Shown here one piece after another: positions 26,035 to 37,496 of a stretch of DNA of 64,000 nt. The DNA lies in the NCBI GenBank assembly GCA_934045905.1, contig OW203764.1, positions 34,203,629-34,267,628 of the forward strand. The letters run 5' to 3'. How positions within the stretch are numbered: the stretch's first letter is position 1; each line of letters starts with the position of its first letter. The stretch comes from Leuctra nigra. Its lineage: Eukaryota > Arthropoda > Insecta > Plecoptera > Leuctridae. Made by a program: the position numbers and the translations under genes. The notes beneath the pieces are model-generated. The model searched no databases. It was not told the DNA's origin and was given only the letters and a program-made list of their open reading frames with translations.

Positions 26035-27687
26035 GTTATTTCTTAAAAATGTATTTTGTAACCAACGTGAATAATAATAATTTATTATATAATAATAAAG
26101 TTAATAATTTTCAAGATTATAATGAAGAAATACATGTTATTTGAACACTTATTCTGGCTTTCTGATAATACGGAAAGTTATGTATTGAATATCGGCGACA
26201 GGCTGTGTTCTTCATCACACTGTGCCCCCCCCCCCCCCCCCCCCCCAGTTCTCCACCCAGTTAGACGGGGTCAGCTCAGACTGTCACTGGCTGTAGTGAC
26301 CAATGACAAATCAGAAAATTACTACTATCATTTATTGCTGAAAAGAGAGTATCATAAAAATATTTACCTAGAGAATATTATTATGAATGGAGCGATGGTT
26401 GCAACATTATTCCCGGTTCTCTGTGGTAATCCAGCAACAGACGCCCTCATCATATATTTCCTACCTGTTTTATCACCCTCACACGTTATTATGACATAAA
26501 ATAAACCATCCTTGACTTCACAACTTCAAACAAACCGCCACTTTTACTCCTACATTTACTAGATTGCGTTCCAATTTCCAGCTGTGACTTGGTGCGGTGA
26601 AAATGTGCACAGTGCAGACTTTTACTCATCATTTTGCAAAACTCATTAATTATGCATTGTTATCGGAATATCCATACGACAAACCACATCCATCCACCAG
26701 TCTTTTGTAGCGTTGTGTCAGCAAGGGGCGTCGGGCCCCCTCCCCCCCCCCTCCTCCCAACACGTACACTATATATACAAGAATGGATCTCTTATACGCT
26801 TCATGGAGATGGTGAGTCTGATGGCTGTTTATTTGTGTTCTTTGTTCGGCCATTGTGTTAAGCCAAGTGTAATATTGTAGGTAAATTAGAAGTCCCTTGA
26901 TAAAGCCACAAATGAACAGCTTCCATTTCACTAATACTGATATTCTGACGGAGAAACGCAATCTGGTATAATAATATGACTGAATCTTTTGTAATGATGA
27001 TACAAATGTGACAAGAAGGTTGTGAAAATTATATCTTCACTAAAGAGGCAATTTGTCGCAGAGCACGTGGTGTGGAATCAAGACAATTACGTCAATTTGA
27101 TTTTTCGTTGACATAAAAATAGCGAAGATCAAACGCTTCCGTTCAGTTACACGAAACAAGTGTATCTTTCTGAGCATCATTATATCGTACGAACATAGAA
27201 TGAATCAAGAACAGATGTTATTATAAAGATAACACGAAACTGCTTTGAAGAATAGATTCCAACCTACTTCCAGAACGCGAGAAATACATCGATTATGAAT
27301 ACAGCAGTAGTCAGACGTAACTGGGGCGAATGTTTTCTTCAAAGGAAAGCGCTATTACAGGTGGAAAGAATGAATGTCTTGAGTTCGGACAGCAAAGTGT
27401 ACGAAAGCGGTACTTAGAATTCATGGAGATCTCCGAGGAAATTCAATTTTCAAATGAAAATTTCTACAACAGGAAAAGATCACTCACGCGAGAATTAAAT
27501 GAGATAAGATCATTCGCAAAGTATCTCGGTTTCTCTGTTGAACATTTTCATACGCAGTTTGATGTCCAGGTATTGAAGTGTGTAACCCATTGCTGACACA
27601 CGTTATCAGAAATAAACTGCGGTTAAAATTGTTTAGTAAGCGGATCCAAGCGATACTTTTTCTCAATTGCCTATTAGATGTAGGTAT
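26035..27687. other. no gene seen; C runs and one weak frame
   Basis: C runs lie at about 26225-26247 and 26740. A frame at 27330-27596 (ECLEFGQQSVRKRYLEFMEI) is hydrophilic and could be an exon ending at GTCCAG|GTATTG, but has no recognisable family. Confidence 0.4.
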
Positions 27688-27827
27688 AAGTCCAATCCAC
27701 ACAAGCAACTTTTGGCTGATCAACTTAGTTCGCACATGCGCATGGTCACATTGTCGTCACCAAAGTGTCTCTGCGCAGGAGCAGAACCAAGTTGCTCAAC
27801 CAGAAGTTTCTGGTCTGAATCGGCCTT
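27688..27827. mobile_element. MITE related to the element at 456-556
   Basis: AGTCCAATCCACACAAGCAA and CAGAAGTTTCTGGTCTGAATC with GGCCT are imperfect inverse ends of about 55 bp. TAA follows the right end. The end AGGCCGATTC resembles AGGCCGATGC at 456. Confidence 0.6.
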
Positions 27828-27969
27828 AACTTAGTTATGGTGCTGATTCTCTTTCAAATTGGCAGTATTTTGGCGCAATTTAAAAAAAATCAACTTTCGC
27901 TAATGGTTAACCGTATTCATTACGAGAATTATACGTGTTTGTACAGCCGCCTCGTTATGTTCTGATAAA

Positions 27970-28095
27970 AGTCAGTGATCAAACCAGTCTTGCAAACCAT
28001 CCCTCTGTTACAAATAACTATATTTTAGCAGATTTTAGGGAACTTATACTACGTCTGTGTACGACTGGTAGTCGCGATAGGGGGATAGTTCTACA
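27970..28095 (+). repeat. dispersed repeat D, copy 2
   Basis: AAACCAGTCTTGCAAACC, CCTCTGTTACAAATAACTA, ACTTATACTACGTCTGTGTA and CGACTGGTAGTCGCGATAGG match 8465-8580. Confidence 0.7.
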
Positions 28096-29109
28096 GGACA
28101 TATCTAGAAGTGACACAACTAGCAGCAGAACTGCGGTAAATAACAAAAACACCAACTAACTCTGAACTCGGTATCAAAATGTTATTTTACAAAACTTTGG
28201 ATGTGCCGTTGTGTGGAATCATTGCTGGTCCCATTCACCAAACATGTGTAGTAAATACACATGTTGATGCACGGGTGTCACCACAAATTGCACATTTCCA
28301 AGTATCCACATACACATGTATGAATATGTTCTTTTAGCATTACTCCAATTAGAATAATCTATCTATTCTAAGTGAACACATGAAAATTCACAAAATCCAG
28401 CCCATGAACAAAGATGCCGGCTGTTTGTTATTTAGCATTGTCTACATTATAACACCACGTATATTTCGCCAATTAAAGTGACAAGGTTTGTCATGGTAAA
28501 CCTAATCCCCAGGAGGACGCGTATGATAATCTCCTCCATAAACTGTTCAACTGGGGTAATAAATATGCCGCTCTAGGAGGATCGCATGGCACCTCGGCGA
28601 TCTGCTCTCAAGTCTGTCACTCATCAGAACGCCGAACAAGGAAAAACTCTTGGCGTTATTGCAGAATCTCGACGAAGCTGTCAACAGTTCACATTCTCTG
28701 CTTGACAATCATGCGATACATAAATAATGTCTGGAGCCACGCACGGTGAGTGACGGGAACACGCGTAGAGGAAAACGAAAGTAGAAACATATTTTGAATG
28801 ACAATCATTGTTATAGAGGATATACAGCATGAACGTCATTCATCGGAAAAAAACTTTTGTTGCTAAGTTGTTGTGGTTGCTTACCTTTAATATTCTTACA
28901 AAAATTAGAAAATTCAGACAATGAATATGCTTTACATTTCCTACCTAATTAAGTATGTTATAGTTGAGTTTCTGTAGTTCGTAATGTTCAGACATTTTAC
29001 ATTAAAAAAAGTATTTTAACGGTATAAAGTAAAGTATTTTATAAAGTATTTAAATAAAGTATTTTAAAGTAAAATAAAGTTTTTTATTTTTTTATTTTAA
29101 CGCATTTTA
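28096..29109. other. no gene seen
   Basis: Low-complexity AAAGTATTTTA repeats occupy about 29005-29100. Confidence 0.5.
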
Positions 29110-29168
29110 ACGGTATGTGTGTGCGCACTGTACGACTTGGCTGGGGGGAGCGAGTGCTCCAATAGATG
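29110..29168 (-). repeat. fragment of the start of complex repeat R
   Basis: GTGCGCACTGTACGACTTGG and CTGG...GGAGCGAGTGCTCC are the inverse of the opening of repeat R (GAGCGGTCGCTCCACGCCAG, CCAAGTCGTACG) at 47433 and 53969. Confidence 0.55.
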
Positions 29169-29176
29169 GTATAACT

Positions 29177-29725
29177 AATTGAATGCCGGGTCGGAAGAAC
29201 CATGAAACCAACAATTCATTATTTTGAGTAATAAAACTATAAAACTATTTCAAAACTATTTCAATGCCATATTATCACAATTACTTAGTTTGGAAGATAT
29301 ATGGATGTTATTATATAGGTTTCATTCAATAAAAGGGTGCCTGAACATAAAAGTTATTACAAAAACTTATTTATTTGGAAATAGTAATATTTCAGAACCC
29401 TTTCGGTTTGTATACTTTTCCTCCGAGTTCCTCAAATACTTTCGTTGATTATCCATCCACCAGTTTTGTTTCTTGCTTTTATTTAAATGAACTAACCGTT
29501 TTGGTGACACAATGCAGTCCGCATCGTCGGCTATCTAGAATCTAATTCATGGTTCTTCCATGGCAGCCAACATTCATGTTCAATTTATATAATTCCAACA
29601 TTTAAAAAAAATCAACATTTTAAGTTGGCAGTGGATAGACCTAGACATGTCCATGCTAATTCCACAAAAAAGCCTATTTCAAAAAAGTGTTGATTACATG
29701 GTTCTTCCGGCCCATCATTCAATTA
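29177..29725. mobile_element. non-autonomous element with about 28-bp terminal inverted repeats
   Basis: AATTGAATGCCGGGTCGGAA with GAACCATG pairs with CATGGTTCTTCCGGCCCATC with ATTCAATT. A third ATTCATGGTTCTTCCATGG lies inside (29548), and a AGAAGAACCATGAAAC relative at 53726. No coding capacity. Confidence 0.65.
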
Positions 29726-31335
29726 TTGTAAAATGTATGTATGTGTGGGGGAAAATAATTTGATGAGGTTGGTTTTCATTGTTTTATATACAATAAGCGT
29801 GACGATCTTAGAACAATGATACACATTTATTTGAAATAAGTGTTCTTACTTTTTTCATCGGATGAGTATCAGACAATTCGAGTGCTGGACCCTTTTCTTC
29901 CTCGTGTTTTCCCCTAATTGTATATTTGTTTCAGGAAGAACTTCTGAAGATGTAATGAGCAACATCTCACAAGAAGTCGCGGCTTTCAATCGCGGCTTAT
30001 TTACTTATTTAGCTTGATTTAAGCTTATTTAGCTTCCTACAGGTCTAAAAAATGTCTTTAATGTTATTAATTTGATGTATTTTTTTTTTATTAAAAGTCA
30101 ACGTGATAAAACTGCTGAACCAAAAGCGGTTCGTTTTGTGGAAATGCTTTAGGGCGGCATGGAATAAAAGAAGAGTAAAACGATTGAAAGCAATTCAGTG
30201 ATTCGCCGCGCTTTATAAAAACATTCTTTGTCAGGCTTCTGATTCGATTAGCACAGCGCCTTGATCTTATTCTGCAAGTTTCTTGGCAAATTAATGAGAG
30301 AAAAGTTTCATTATTCTGATAAATTCAATATTCTCACTCATGACATAGAAAAAAGATATAATTAATATGAGACAGCCAATTCAGTCAACGACCCACTTTA
30401 GCTTCTTATTTCTTGACAACTATTTTTCTCACTACACAAGGTAGGTTAATTATAATATAAAATTTAACTTAGATTAATACTTTTGTACATCTTGTTTTTT
30501 CAACCTCTAATGTTCTCTACCCTTTTTCTAGAGTATCCTTTGAGCTCATTAGCCTGCTCATTAGAGCTCCTCAATCAGAAGCCAAAGAGCTTTGTGTTTT
30601 TGAGAACTAATCATGATGTCGGATGAGATGATCTCAACTTTGAAGCTCTAAATAAAGCTATAAAGTTTCTCAGGAACTATCGAGAAACGACGATAAAACA
30701 AAAAACAAAGAACAGCAACAACGAGAGACAAGAAGTTATCCAATGTACATTAGCGTTGTTAGGCTTCAACAAAAACATGCGCGAACTTCGATCAAACTTC
30801 AGAGATTAAGAAGATTCTGGAGAGCATTGGAAAAGATTGGACTGGAATGACGACGGGCTGTGAGAGTATGAAACAGTCGAGGAACGTTTCCGATCTGTTG
30901 CTTAATCAAAACCAAATGTTATTTTAGAATCTCATTAGTAAGTACGAAATTAGATTATATTTCGAACATATTTTTTTCAAACTCCATTTAATTATGAGTT
31001 TCAGGTAGGTGTAATTTATTTTTTTGTGAACTTTGTTGAAATGTTTTCAAATAAGCACGAGATAATGAATTAATGCACTACCTAATTTATATAATTAAAC
31101 ATTAAATCATCGTGCAAAGGAAAATCAGAATTATAATGAATGCTTTTCTTGTCTGGATTTCAAAAGTTTGTTACTTCCATACATCATGTTAGTCGCAATC
31201 TACGAATTCATAAATTTGCATAGAATTCAGAAAGAATTGAATTATGGTATTTTAAATTCAATTACTTACACCGAAATCTAATTCCTGCCATATTGCTTAT
31301 TTCGTAACTTAAATTACAATTTTAACAAAAACATG
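29726..31335. other. no gene seen
   Basis: AT-rich; nothing recognised. Confidence 0.5.
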
Positions 31336-31520
31336 AGTGAACAAGTTGGCTCAGAGAATACCACTGTGGATTTCCACTCGGGGTTCGATTCCCGCAGCCG
31401 TCCTTCCTGACAGATGTTTCTTCATTCCAATTTCCTCTGAATTCAGAGACAATTGTTGAAGGTCTCTCTACTAATAGGCCATGACAGCCTCCATCCCACC
31501 GTGCATTCTTTCTCTTTCTT
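31336..31520 (+). mobile_element. tRNA-derived SINE
   Basis: AGTTGGCTCAGAGAATACCA fits an A box and GGGTTCGATTCCCGC an almost perfect B box, spaced as in a tRNA. The body contains GGCCATGACAGCCTCCATCC. The 3' end is not sharply defined. Confidence 0.6.
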
Positions 31521-32040
31521 CACCGTTATACCTTTCAGCCGTCATCATCTTCATAATCATTAATCTTTCGCCATTATAATAGACTAACTAGTCAAACAGA
31601 GCAGAGCAACATTAAAGACCACTAAAGGAAATAAATTCATGGTGAAGTTTAATCTAATTTTGTATTGCAGAATAGGTAGTTATTAAAAATTAAATTTACG
31701 TGCACATTTTGAATAAACTTACTTATTTTGTTTGAAGAAAGCTCGCGCGCCGTGAACATGAAGATAAGTCCGCCCTGTTTAGCCACTCGCAGCCGATTAG
31801 CTCAGATGTGAGAAACTTACACATTATTTTAATGAAGTAATAACGCCATATCCTGCTCGAATATTAGTTTTGTTTTTGAAAACTTTCTTGGCATAATCTC
31901 TTCTACCTCAAATAGCGGAAACTTGTGGAAAATGGCGCATGGAAAAGAAAATTGGAAATAAAAGGTAAAGATGTAATAAAGGTATATCAAAGTTTTGAGC
32001 GTTACATTGCTGCACGATCTTTTCCAACAATGTAACTCAC

Positions 32041-32153
32041 GTTGGGAAAAATACGTGCCATCTAGAATTGTCTTTTCACCATAAATTTCATGAAACAACC
32101 CCCTGATATTTGTCGGATTTAATTTTATGTTTGCTAGCTCAGGGAAATGTTTA
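32041..32153 (-). CDS. second candidate coding exon, unknown product
   Basis: On the minus strand KHFPELANIKLNPTNIRGLF and HEIYGEKTILDGTYFSQ lie between an acceptor-like ...GAATGTCAG and a very good donor (CCCAAC|GTGAGT). Its entry phase (2) does not match the exit phase (1) of the candidate at 32552-32764, so the two are not directly joined. No family recognised. Confidence 0.22.
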
Positions 32154-32551
32154 CTGACATTCGTTTTAAATGCCAAGGGAAGAACTTAATTTATCAGCTC
32201 AAATAATAATAATAAATATTCCATATTGTCAGTCACTTACAGTTCTCAAATTGTCTTACAATTGAAGATGTGTGAATGAGGTAAAGAGCAACAAGTTTTA
32301 GCGCATCGACGCTCATATCTTGCTGATTCCAAATTAATTCTCCGCTCTAGTAGAACCTGATTCATGGAGTTGTAAACACAAGGCTGCAAAACATGCTCTC
32401 GGAACGGTAGAAAGCCAGTTAACCGGCAAAGTAATTAGCTATAAACTAAAGGAGTGATTCTGGAACTGCTGGATGCGATGCGTACACACGGGGTGAGAAA
32501 TTGGCTCAATTTCCTGCAGTAATTGACACGTGAATCGCGGAGGTTTCTCAC

Positions 32552-32764
32552 CACGCTGCAAACTGTTCCCAAGTATTTTCATCAAAGTTTCAAGAAACTT
32601 GAGCGCATCTCCATTCATATGACGGTCCTGTCGAAGAAGACGAGTTACATTCTGTATATTGTTGATAACATTTCCACATTTCCATCTTGGATTACGATCT
32701 CTCAAAGAAAATCCTCGAGGGTAGATTTCTATCTTGTAAGCCATATTCAGAACATCGCCTTTAA
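32552..32764 (-). CDS. candidate coding exon, unknown product
   Basis: On the minus strand a 213-base open segment (71 codons) lies between a plausible acceptor (TTCTGCCAACAG) and donor (GTGAGA), both phase 1. It encodes a hydrophilic, probably helical stretch: KIEIYPRGFSLRD, WKCGNVINNIQNVTRLL, GDALKFLETLMKILGNSLQRG. The sequence looks protein-like (mixed composition, amphipathic spacing), but I do not recognise a family and no neighbouring exon joins it in phase. It could be chance. Confidence 0.27.
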
Positions 32765-32801
32765 CTGTTGGCAGAACATAATTTAGCGCGGCATTAGTCA
32801 C

Positions 32802-34338
32802 GTGGGAAATGTTTTCTTACTATTATCTTGAGTAGCTAAATCTACCTTCCCATTAAAGTGGGATGGTTTAAACGAGGAGAAGAAGTCTAGCAAGAAGAAC
32901 AGAAGTAGAGCATAAGATATGCCTTGGGGAATAATATGGATTATGTAAATGCAAATACTAGGTGTCTGTAAAAGCGGTGTATTGGAGATAAGGATGGGCG
33001 GCTAATCACTTTTCAAATAATCATCTCTTCGAGTAGCGGCGCCATCTTAACATCTTCAAATTGGAAACTTTGAAGCTTTATAGTCGAACATTTCTGTTTC
33101 CTGGTGATAATACCGCAAGCTGGAGTTTACAAAATGTTGGCGAATATGACGTTGTTGAGATATGTTCTGACATTGGCTAAAACACAGCTAAAGATTTCCA
33201 CGAGGATTGTTCCCCTAAATCACATTCCCAGAGAAAATTGAAGAAAATGTTTCAATAGTATTTCCCATTTCCTCGCCCCGTGGGCTAGAAGGAGGTTGTT
33301 GAGGGGTTTAGACCAAGTAGGGGGGGGGGGATAGGCTGTGACGAAGAAGCTTATTGTTTTCAAAGAAAAGAGGAGCAAGGGTGAGAAATGGTTTTTAATT
33401 AATTTCGCCTGGAGTTACGGTTATAAGTTGTACCATATATTCTCAAGTGGCGTAATAACGACATCTCCCGCGGTTCTCGGACTCATTTCGTTGATGTTGG
33501 GACGAGTTTGAACAGAGTCTTCTCTTCCTGCCCCGAGTACGTGGCTCGATTGAGTTATGGACCGCGACGATGTATCTTCTTGCGTCACTATTGTCGGACC
33601 GAGGGAGAGGAGAAGTGTCACTCGATATGTTTGAGACAAGACTAAAAGACGTTGGTGATTATGTAGTGAAAATCTCTTTTGGTCATCGAGGATATCTCTA
33701 AATAATTTGCTTTCTTTATCAAAATCAAATGTTTCCTTTCCTAAAATCAAAGAGTCACAATACACAGAAATAGAGGGGTCAGGGAGTATAAATGGTTTGC
33801 CGAGTGAAGTTAGGTCCTTAAAAGTATTAACGAATTTAAGTGTAGGTAGTAGTAAGTAATATGTCCGGACATAAGAAACATAATATGTAAAATTGTAATT
33901 TAAATGTTAGAAACGACGTATCATCACGTAGAATGTGAATCTTTTGAAATTTTTAATTGTGAGTGTTCTATAAATTGTTGAAATGTATTGTATTTGTAAA
34001 TAGCCTTTAGGCTAACTTTAATAAATGAATAATAAGAAATCAATGTACAATGTAATGAGCAACCATCATTTCCTCCCGGCGTTGCCCGTGTTTTGAACAG
34101 TCTCTGAGCGTTACGCAAATTTTTACGATTATAAACTCAATCTGAGTATGACGAGACAGAGGGCAATGTAAACATGTGGAAGGCCCAAAGCAGAGAGAGA
34201 AAGACGCACTGAAGATCCATTCAAAACACTCGGTAAATATGAAAAAGATCCTGAAATGTCAAAGGGTCACAAAAGTCAAATGTTTGGGGTTGCGTGTATA
34301 CCTACTCCGCCTTCCAGGGTCAGTCCACCATGACATTG
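32802..34338. other. no gene seen
   Basis: A minus-strand frame at 33765-33421 has fairly normal composition but no recognised domain and only weak splice sites. A G run lies at 33321-33330. Confidence 0.4.
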
Positions 34339-34769
34339 GCAATATTTAATAAAATACCTACAGATTTAAAAAAACTAAAAAATTATCAAAATATTAAAAA
34401 TACATTTTAAATAAAAAATTGGTTATTACGTTCCTTGGAGTAGCTGTTGTGTGATAATTTTCTTTTGCAATATTATTATTATTTATTACCATGGTTTTTT
34501 CTCATAAGATATGTTTCGATGATTCTTCCCTTGTTTATGATTTATTATGTGTTTTGTTTTCGATAAATTAGTCAATATTATGATTTAGATTATTGTTTCT
34601 TTAATGTATGTATTATTTTGTTATTTTCTGTTATAATATTAATGTTATAATTTACCAATTTAAATTTTTGTGTTCATACCACGCATAAGCACCACATAGG
34701 TGTTTCGTGGTCGAGCGATAGTGTAACAATGTATATTTTATGTGTGTATCTAAATAAAAAACTTTAAAA
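34339..34769 (+). mobile_element. 3' end of a CR1-like LINE
   Basis: The start translates as the C-terminus of an ORF2 (IFNKIPTDLKKLKNYQNIK), like the ends at 15.1 and 44.8 kb. It is followed by a T-rich 3' UTR, a hairpin-like GCATAAGCACCACATAGGTG, and a TAAATAAAAAACTT tail. The rest of the element is absent. Confidence 0.65.
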
Positions 34770-36548
34770 AGACACAACACATAAAATGTCGCTTCTTACG
34801 GAATGACGAATATATTCCTCATTGTTGCGCTTACCTCAAATAATGTCAAGTTTAGAACACAGTCAGTGTGATTTATTGCAGCCCTGTTTTGCTCTAGGTC
34901 ACGCTGAGTGACACTTATGTTATTGAATTTCTCCAGGTGATATGTTTTCTCAACTACTGCTACAGATTTATTGAAAAGTCTGACAAGAAATCGTTATCGT
35001 CGTGAAACACAATCTGCGGCGGTGTTTTTATTTGATCGGAGAGGACAGGATAAGTTATATCTCGACTTCTTCTCAGACACTTGCAATGCATAAGTTACAA
35101 TTTATCAGCATTGTTTCATTAATTCAGCTTTGGCGGGAGGTTAAGGACTGTGACAGAATGATCTTCGACAATGAAGCGCAGGGAAGACGGAGAAAAAAAT
35201 CGACAAAGATATTTTAGTGATTGAACCTCGTATTTGAGGCTTTGTGGTTTGTGGATCACTGAACTTGATCAACGACTGTGTCCAAAAAAAATAGAAAATG
35301 ATACGAATTGAGTTAAAATGCACAAAATTTTCTAGGGGCTGTGCGACCTGTGCATGCATGGGCCCACCTGGGGCCCACCCCCAGACCCCCAATAAACGAT
35401 TTTGCCCTGCGGACGCAAATGACGTTACTAATTGTTTTGGAGTCTTGAGAGATGTTTATGTTGTTTGTGTGTGTTGTTAGTTACCTGAATAGAAACTTAT
35501 TCATTGAAATGTGCAACTTAAACTCGACAATAAAATACGTGGTATGAACATTAGAATGTTAAACAAAGCTATTTAATTAAATTGTATGTTTTGTTTGGAT
35601 TACTATTTGTTTTCGCTGCGCTCTCTTTACCAAGATCTTTATTCGCGAGGAGTGCGAAAAGAAACCCGCCTCAAAGTTGAATAATAAAAAGCTTCTTTTA
35701 TTTCCATCTCCCTGCAGTCTGAGAACAAAAGAAAGTGCCAAGTCCTCAGCGTTATGCCATGAATCAGTGCAATAATCTCCGCACGCTTACTGGAGAAGTA
35801 ATCCCATAATGTAATTCAAATGTATGACCTACATCGTCCACTCTAGGTGGTGGAAATGCGTACAACACCCAGTCTAAGGTTGACATAGAAGAAAAGCAGT
35901 ATTGTTGCTCAAGTCATGGCTTATAATTAAACACTTTTGAATATACCTGACAAAATTCATAAAAGCTATCAATTGCTTTCGAGCAATGTGGTTTACATGT
36001 TTAAATCTGATAAAGTTGTTCCCAAGTGACTATGCAAAACTTGAACTTGATCGGATCTTATGATCAGATGAACGGTTAGTTTCCGGTGTTCAGCCAATCA
36101 GATGATTTGGCTCAAAAACCATACATACGGGGCCACTCATATCGGTGTGACCGATAATGTAGGCTTTACGTCTACTTGGGACAAAACATTGAATATAAGT
36201 TTGCGTTTTTATCTTAGGTCGACTCAAGAAATATATATTTTTAATGTTATTCACGCTATTTTTATTTTTAGCATATTTTCACCCCACTTTCACACTCGTT
36301 TCAGTTACTGTTTGTTTGCTTGTTTGTTTGTTTTCCAGTTGTTCTCTCTGAACAGGCCAGCCCGGTCCTCGAACCAAGCTGAAATTTGGCCACAGTAAAA
36401 GCTATTTTGTGAAGAATTTGCAAAACCAGATCAAAATTTTCAAACTCATCGGATTGGTTGAAACATGAAAATGCCTTTACTCACATCGTGGAAGTCAATT
36501 AACTGAAATATTTCCTACCTACGCTGTTTATGAGATTGAGAAAACTTA
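34770..36548. other. no gene seen
   Basis: A (TTTG)n stretch near 36310-36335 and text resembling the inside of the Helitron-like family (CTGAAATTTGGCCACAG at 36379) suggest old repeat debris. Confidence 0.45.
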
Positions 36549-37496
36549 TTGAGCGAGCGTAGCGAGCGTCTCCATTCTGCACTTTTGGACACTTCCTCTG
36601 TTTTTTTTTGTGTTTGTTAGTTTTGTCCGACGCCACAGGTCACAGTTTTTTCTCAATCGAGCTAAAATTTTGCACACATACTAATATCATTCTAACTTAA
36701 TCGTGTATAGTTTTTCAGAGCTGCCCTCCTATTGGTTAAAAAATTAGAATATCTCCTGATTGGTCGAAAATCAAAGTGTTCCGATTAAGTTCACATTTTG
36801 CATGGACATTAAGACTACCAATATCTCTTATTTTACAAGTTTTCAGCCCAATCATTAGATAACTTATGCACTTATTGACTTTTTTCAAAGTAATTGAACC
36901 TGTCAGAATTGATGGTATCGGGAAATTCCACTGCTTTCTGGATTATTTTAAGTACCCAAGTGCTTTCCCAAGTGTATAGATGGCTATTCTCAGTTTCAAT
37001 GAAACACAATTATTCTTCATGATTGTGTGGATTATATTGCAATTCATAAGCTCCGGATAGGGTATACCAACATAGGTATTATATTTTTTCTGATTTTTTT
37101 TATAACCTCGTTGTTTAGCGCCATAAACCATAATATCTATCTTTTGGATCGTGTTTCACAGTTTTGTTAGAAGCAACGTTTCGAGTTAGCTCATGTAACA
37201 TCTCATATTTTACACATCTCCAGCCCAATCGGATAAGAATTTACAGATTTATTTCTATTTTAAGTGTTTTTAATATCTATTCGTAGAGATTGATGGAGAA
37301 GTACCTATCAAATTCATAGTACATTCATCTGTTATTAAAATTTTCCAAAATATTTATGGAAAGTTGTGATGAAAATCATTAATGATGTATAGTATAGTTA
37401 TATAAGCTATCTTTGATTGAATGGATCGTGCTCGATTGGCGATGTTGCGCGTGTCGGTGCTCGCTCATCAACGCGTTACACAGAGCGTTTTCCTAG
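36549..37496 (+). mobile_element. Helitron-like non-autonomous element, copy 1
   Basis: It is 948 bp from TTGAGCGAGCGTAGCGAGCG (after A) to TTTTCCTAG (before T). Near the 3' end are GCTCGCTCATCAACGCG, inverted relative to the 5' TTGAGCGAGC, and a stem AACGC...GCGTT about 9 bp before the end. The CTAG 3' end, hairpin and A|T insertion site fit Helitrons; the 5' TT instead of TC, and the subterminal inverted repeat, are unusual. No open frame of note. Confidence 0.75.

Noticed and set aside
26122..26499. 125-codon frame with a proline run
   Set aside because: The run is a poly-C tract read in frame; no domain on either side.
33421..33765. 114-codon minus-strand frame
   Set aside because: Reasonable composition but no recognised family, weak splice sites and no neighbour exon in phase; kept only as a note.
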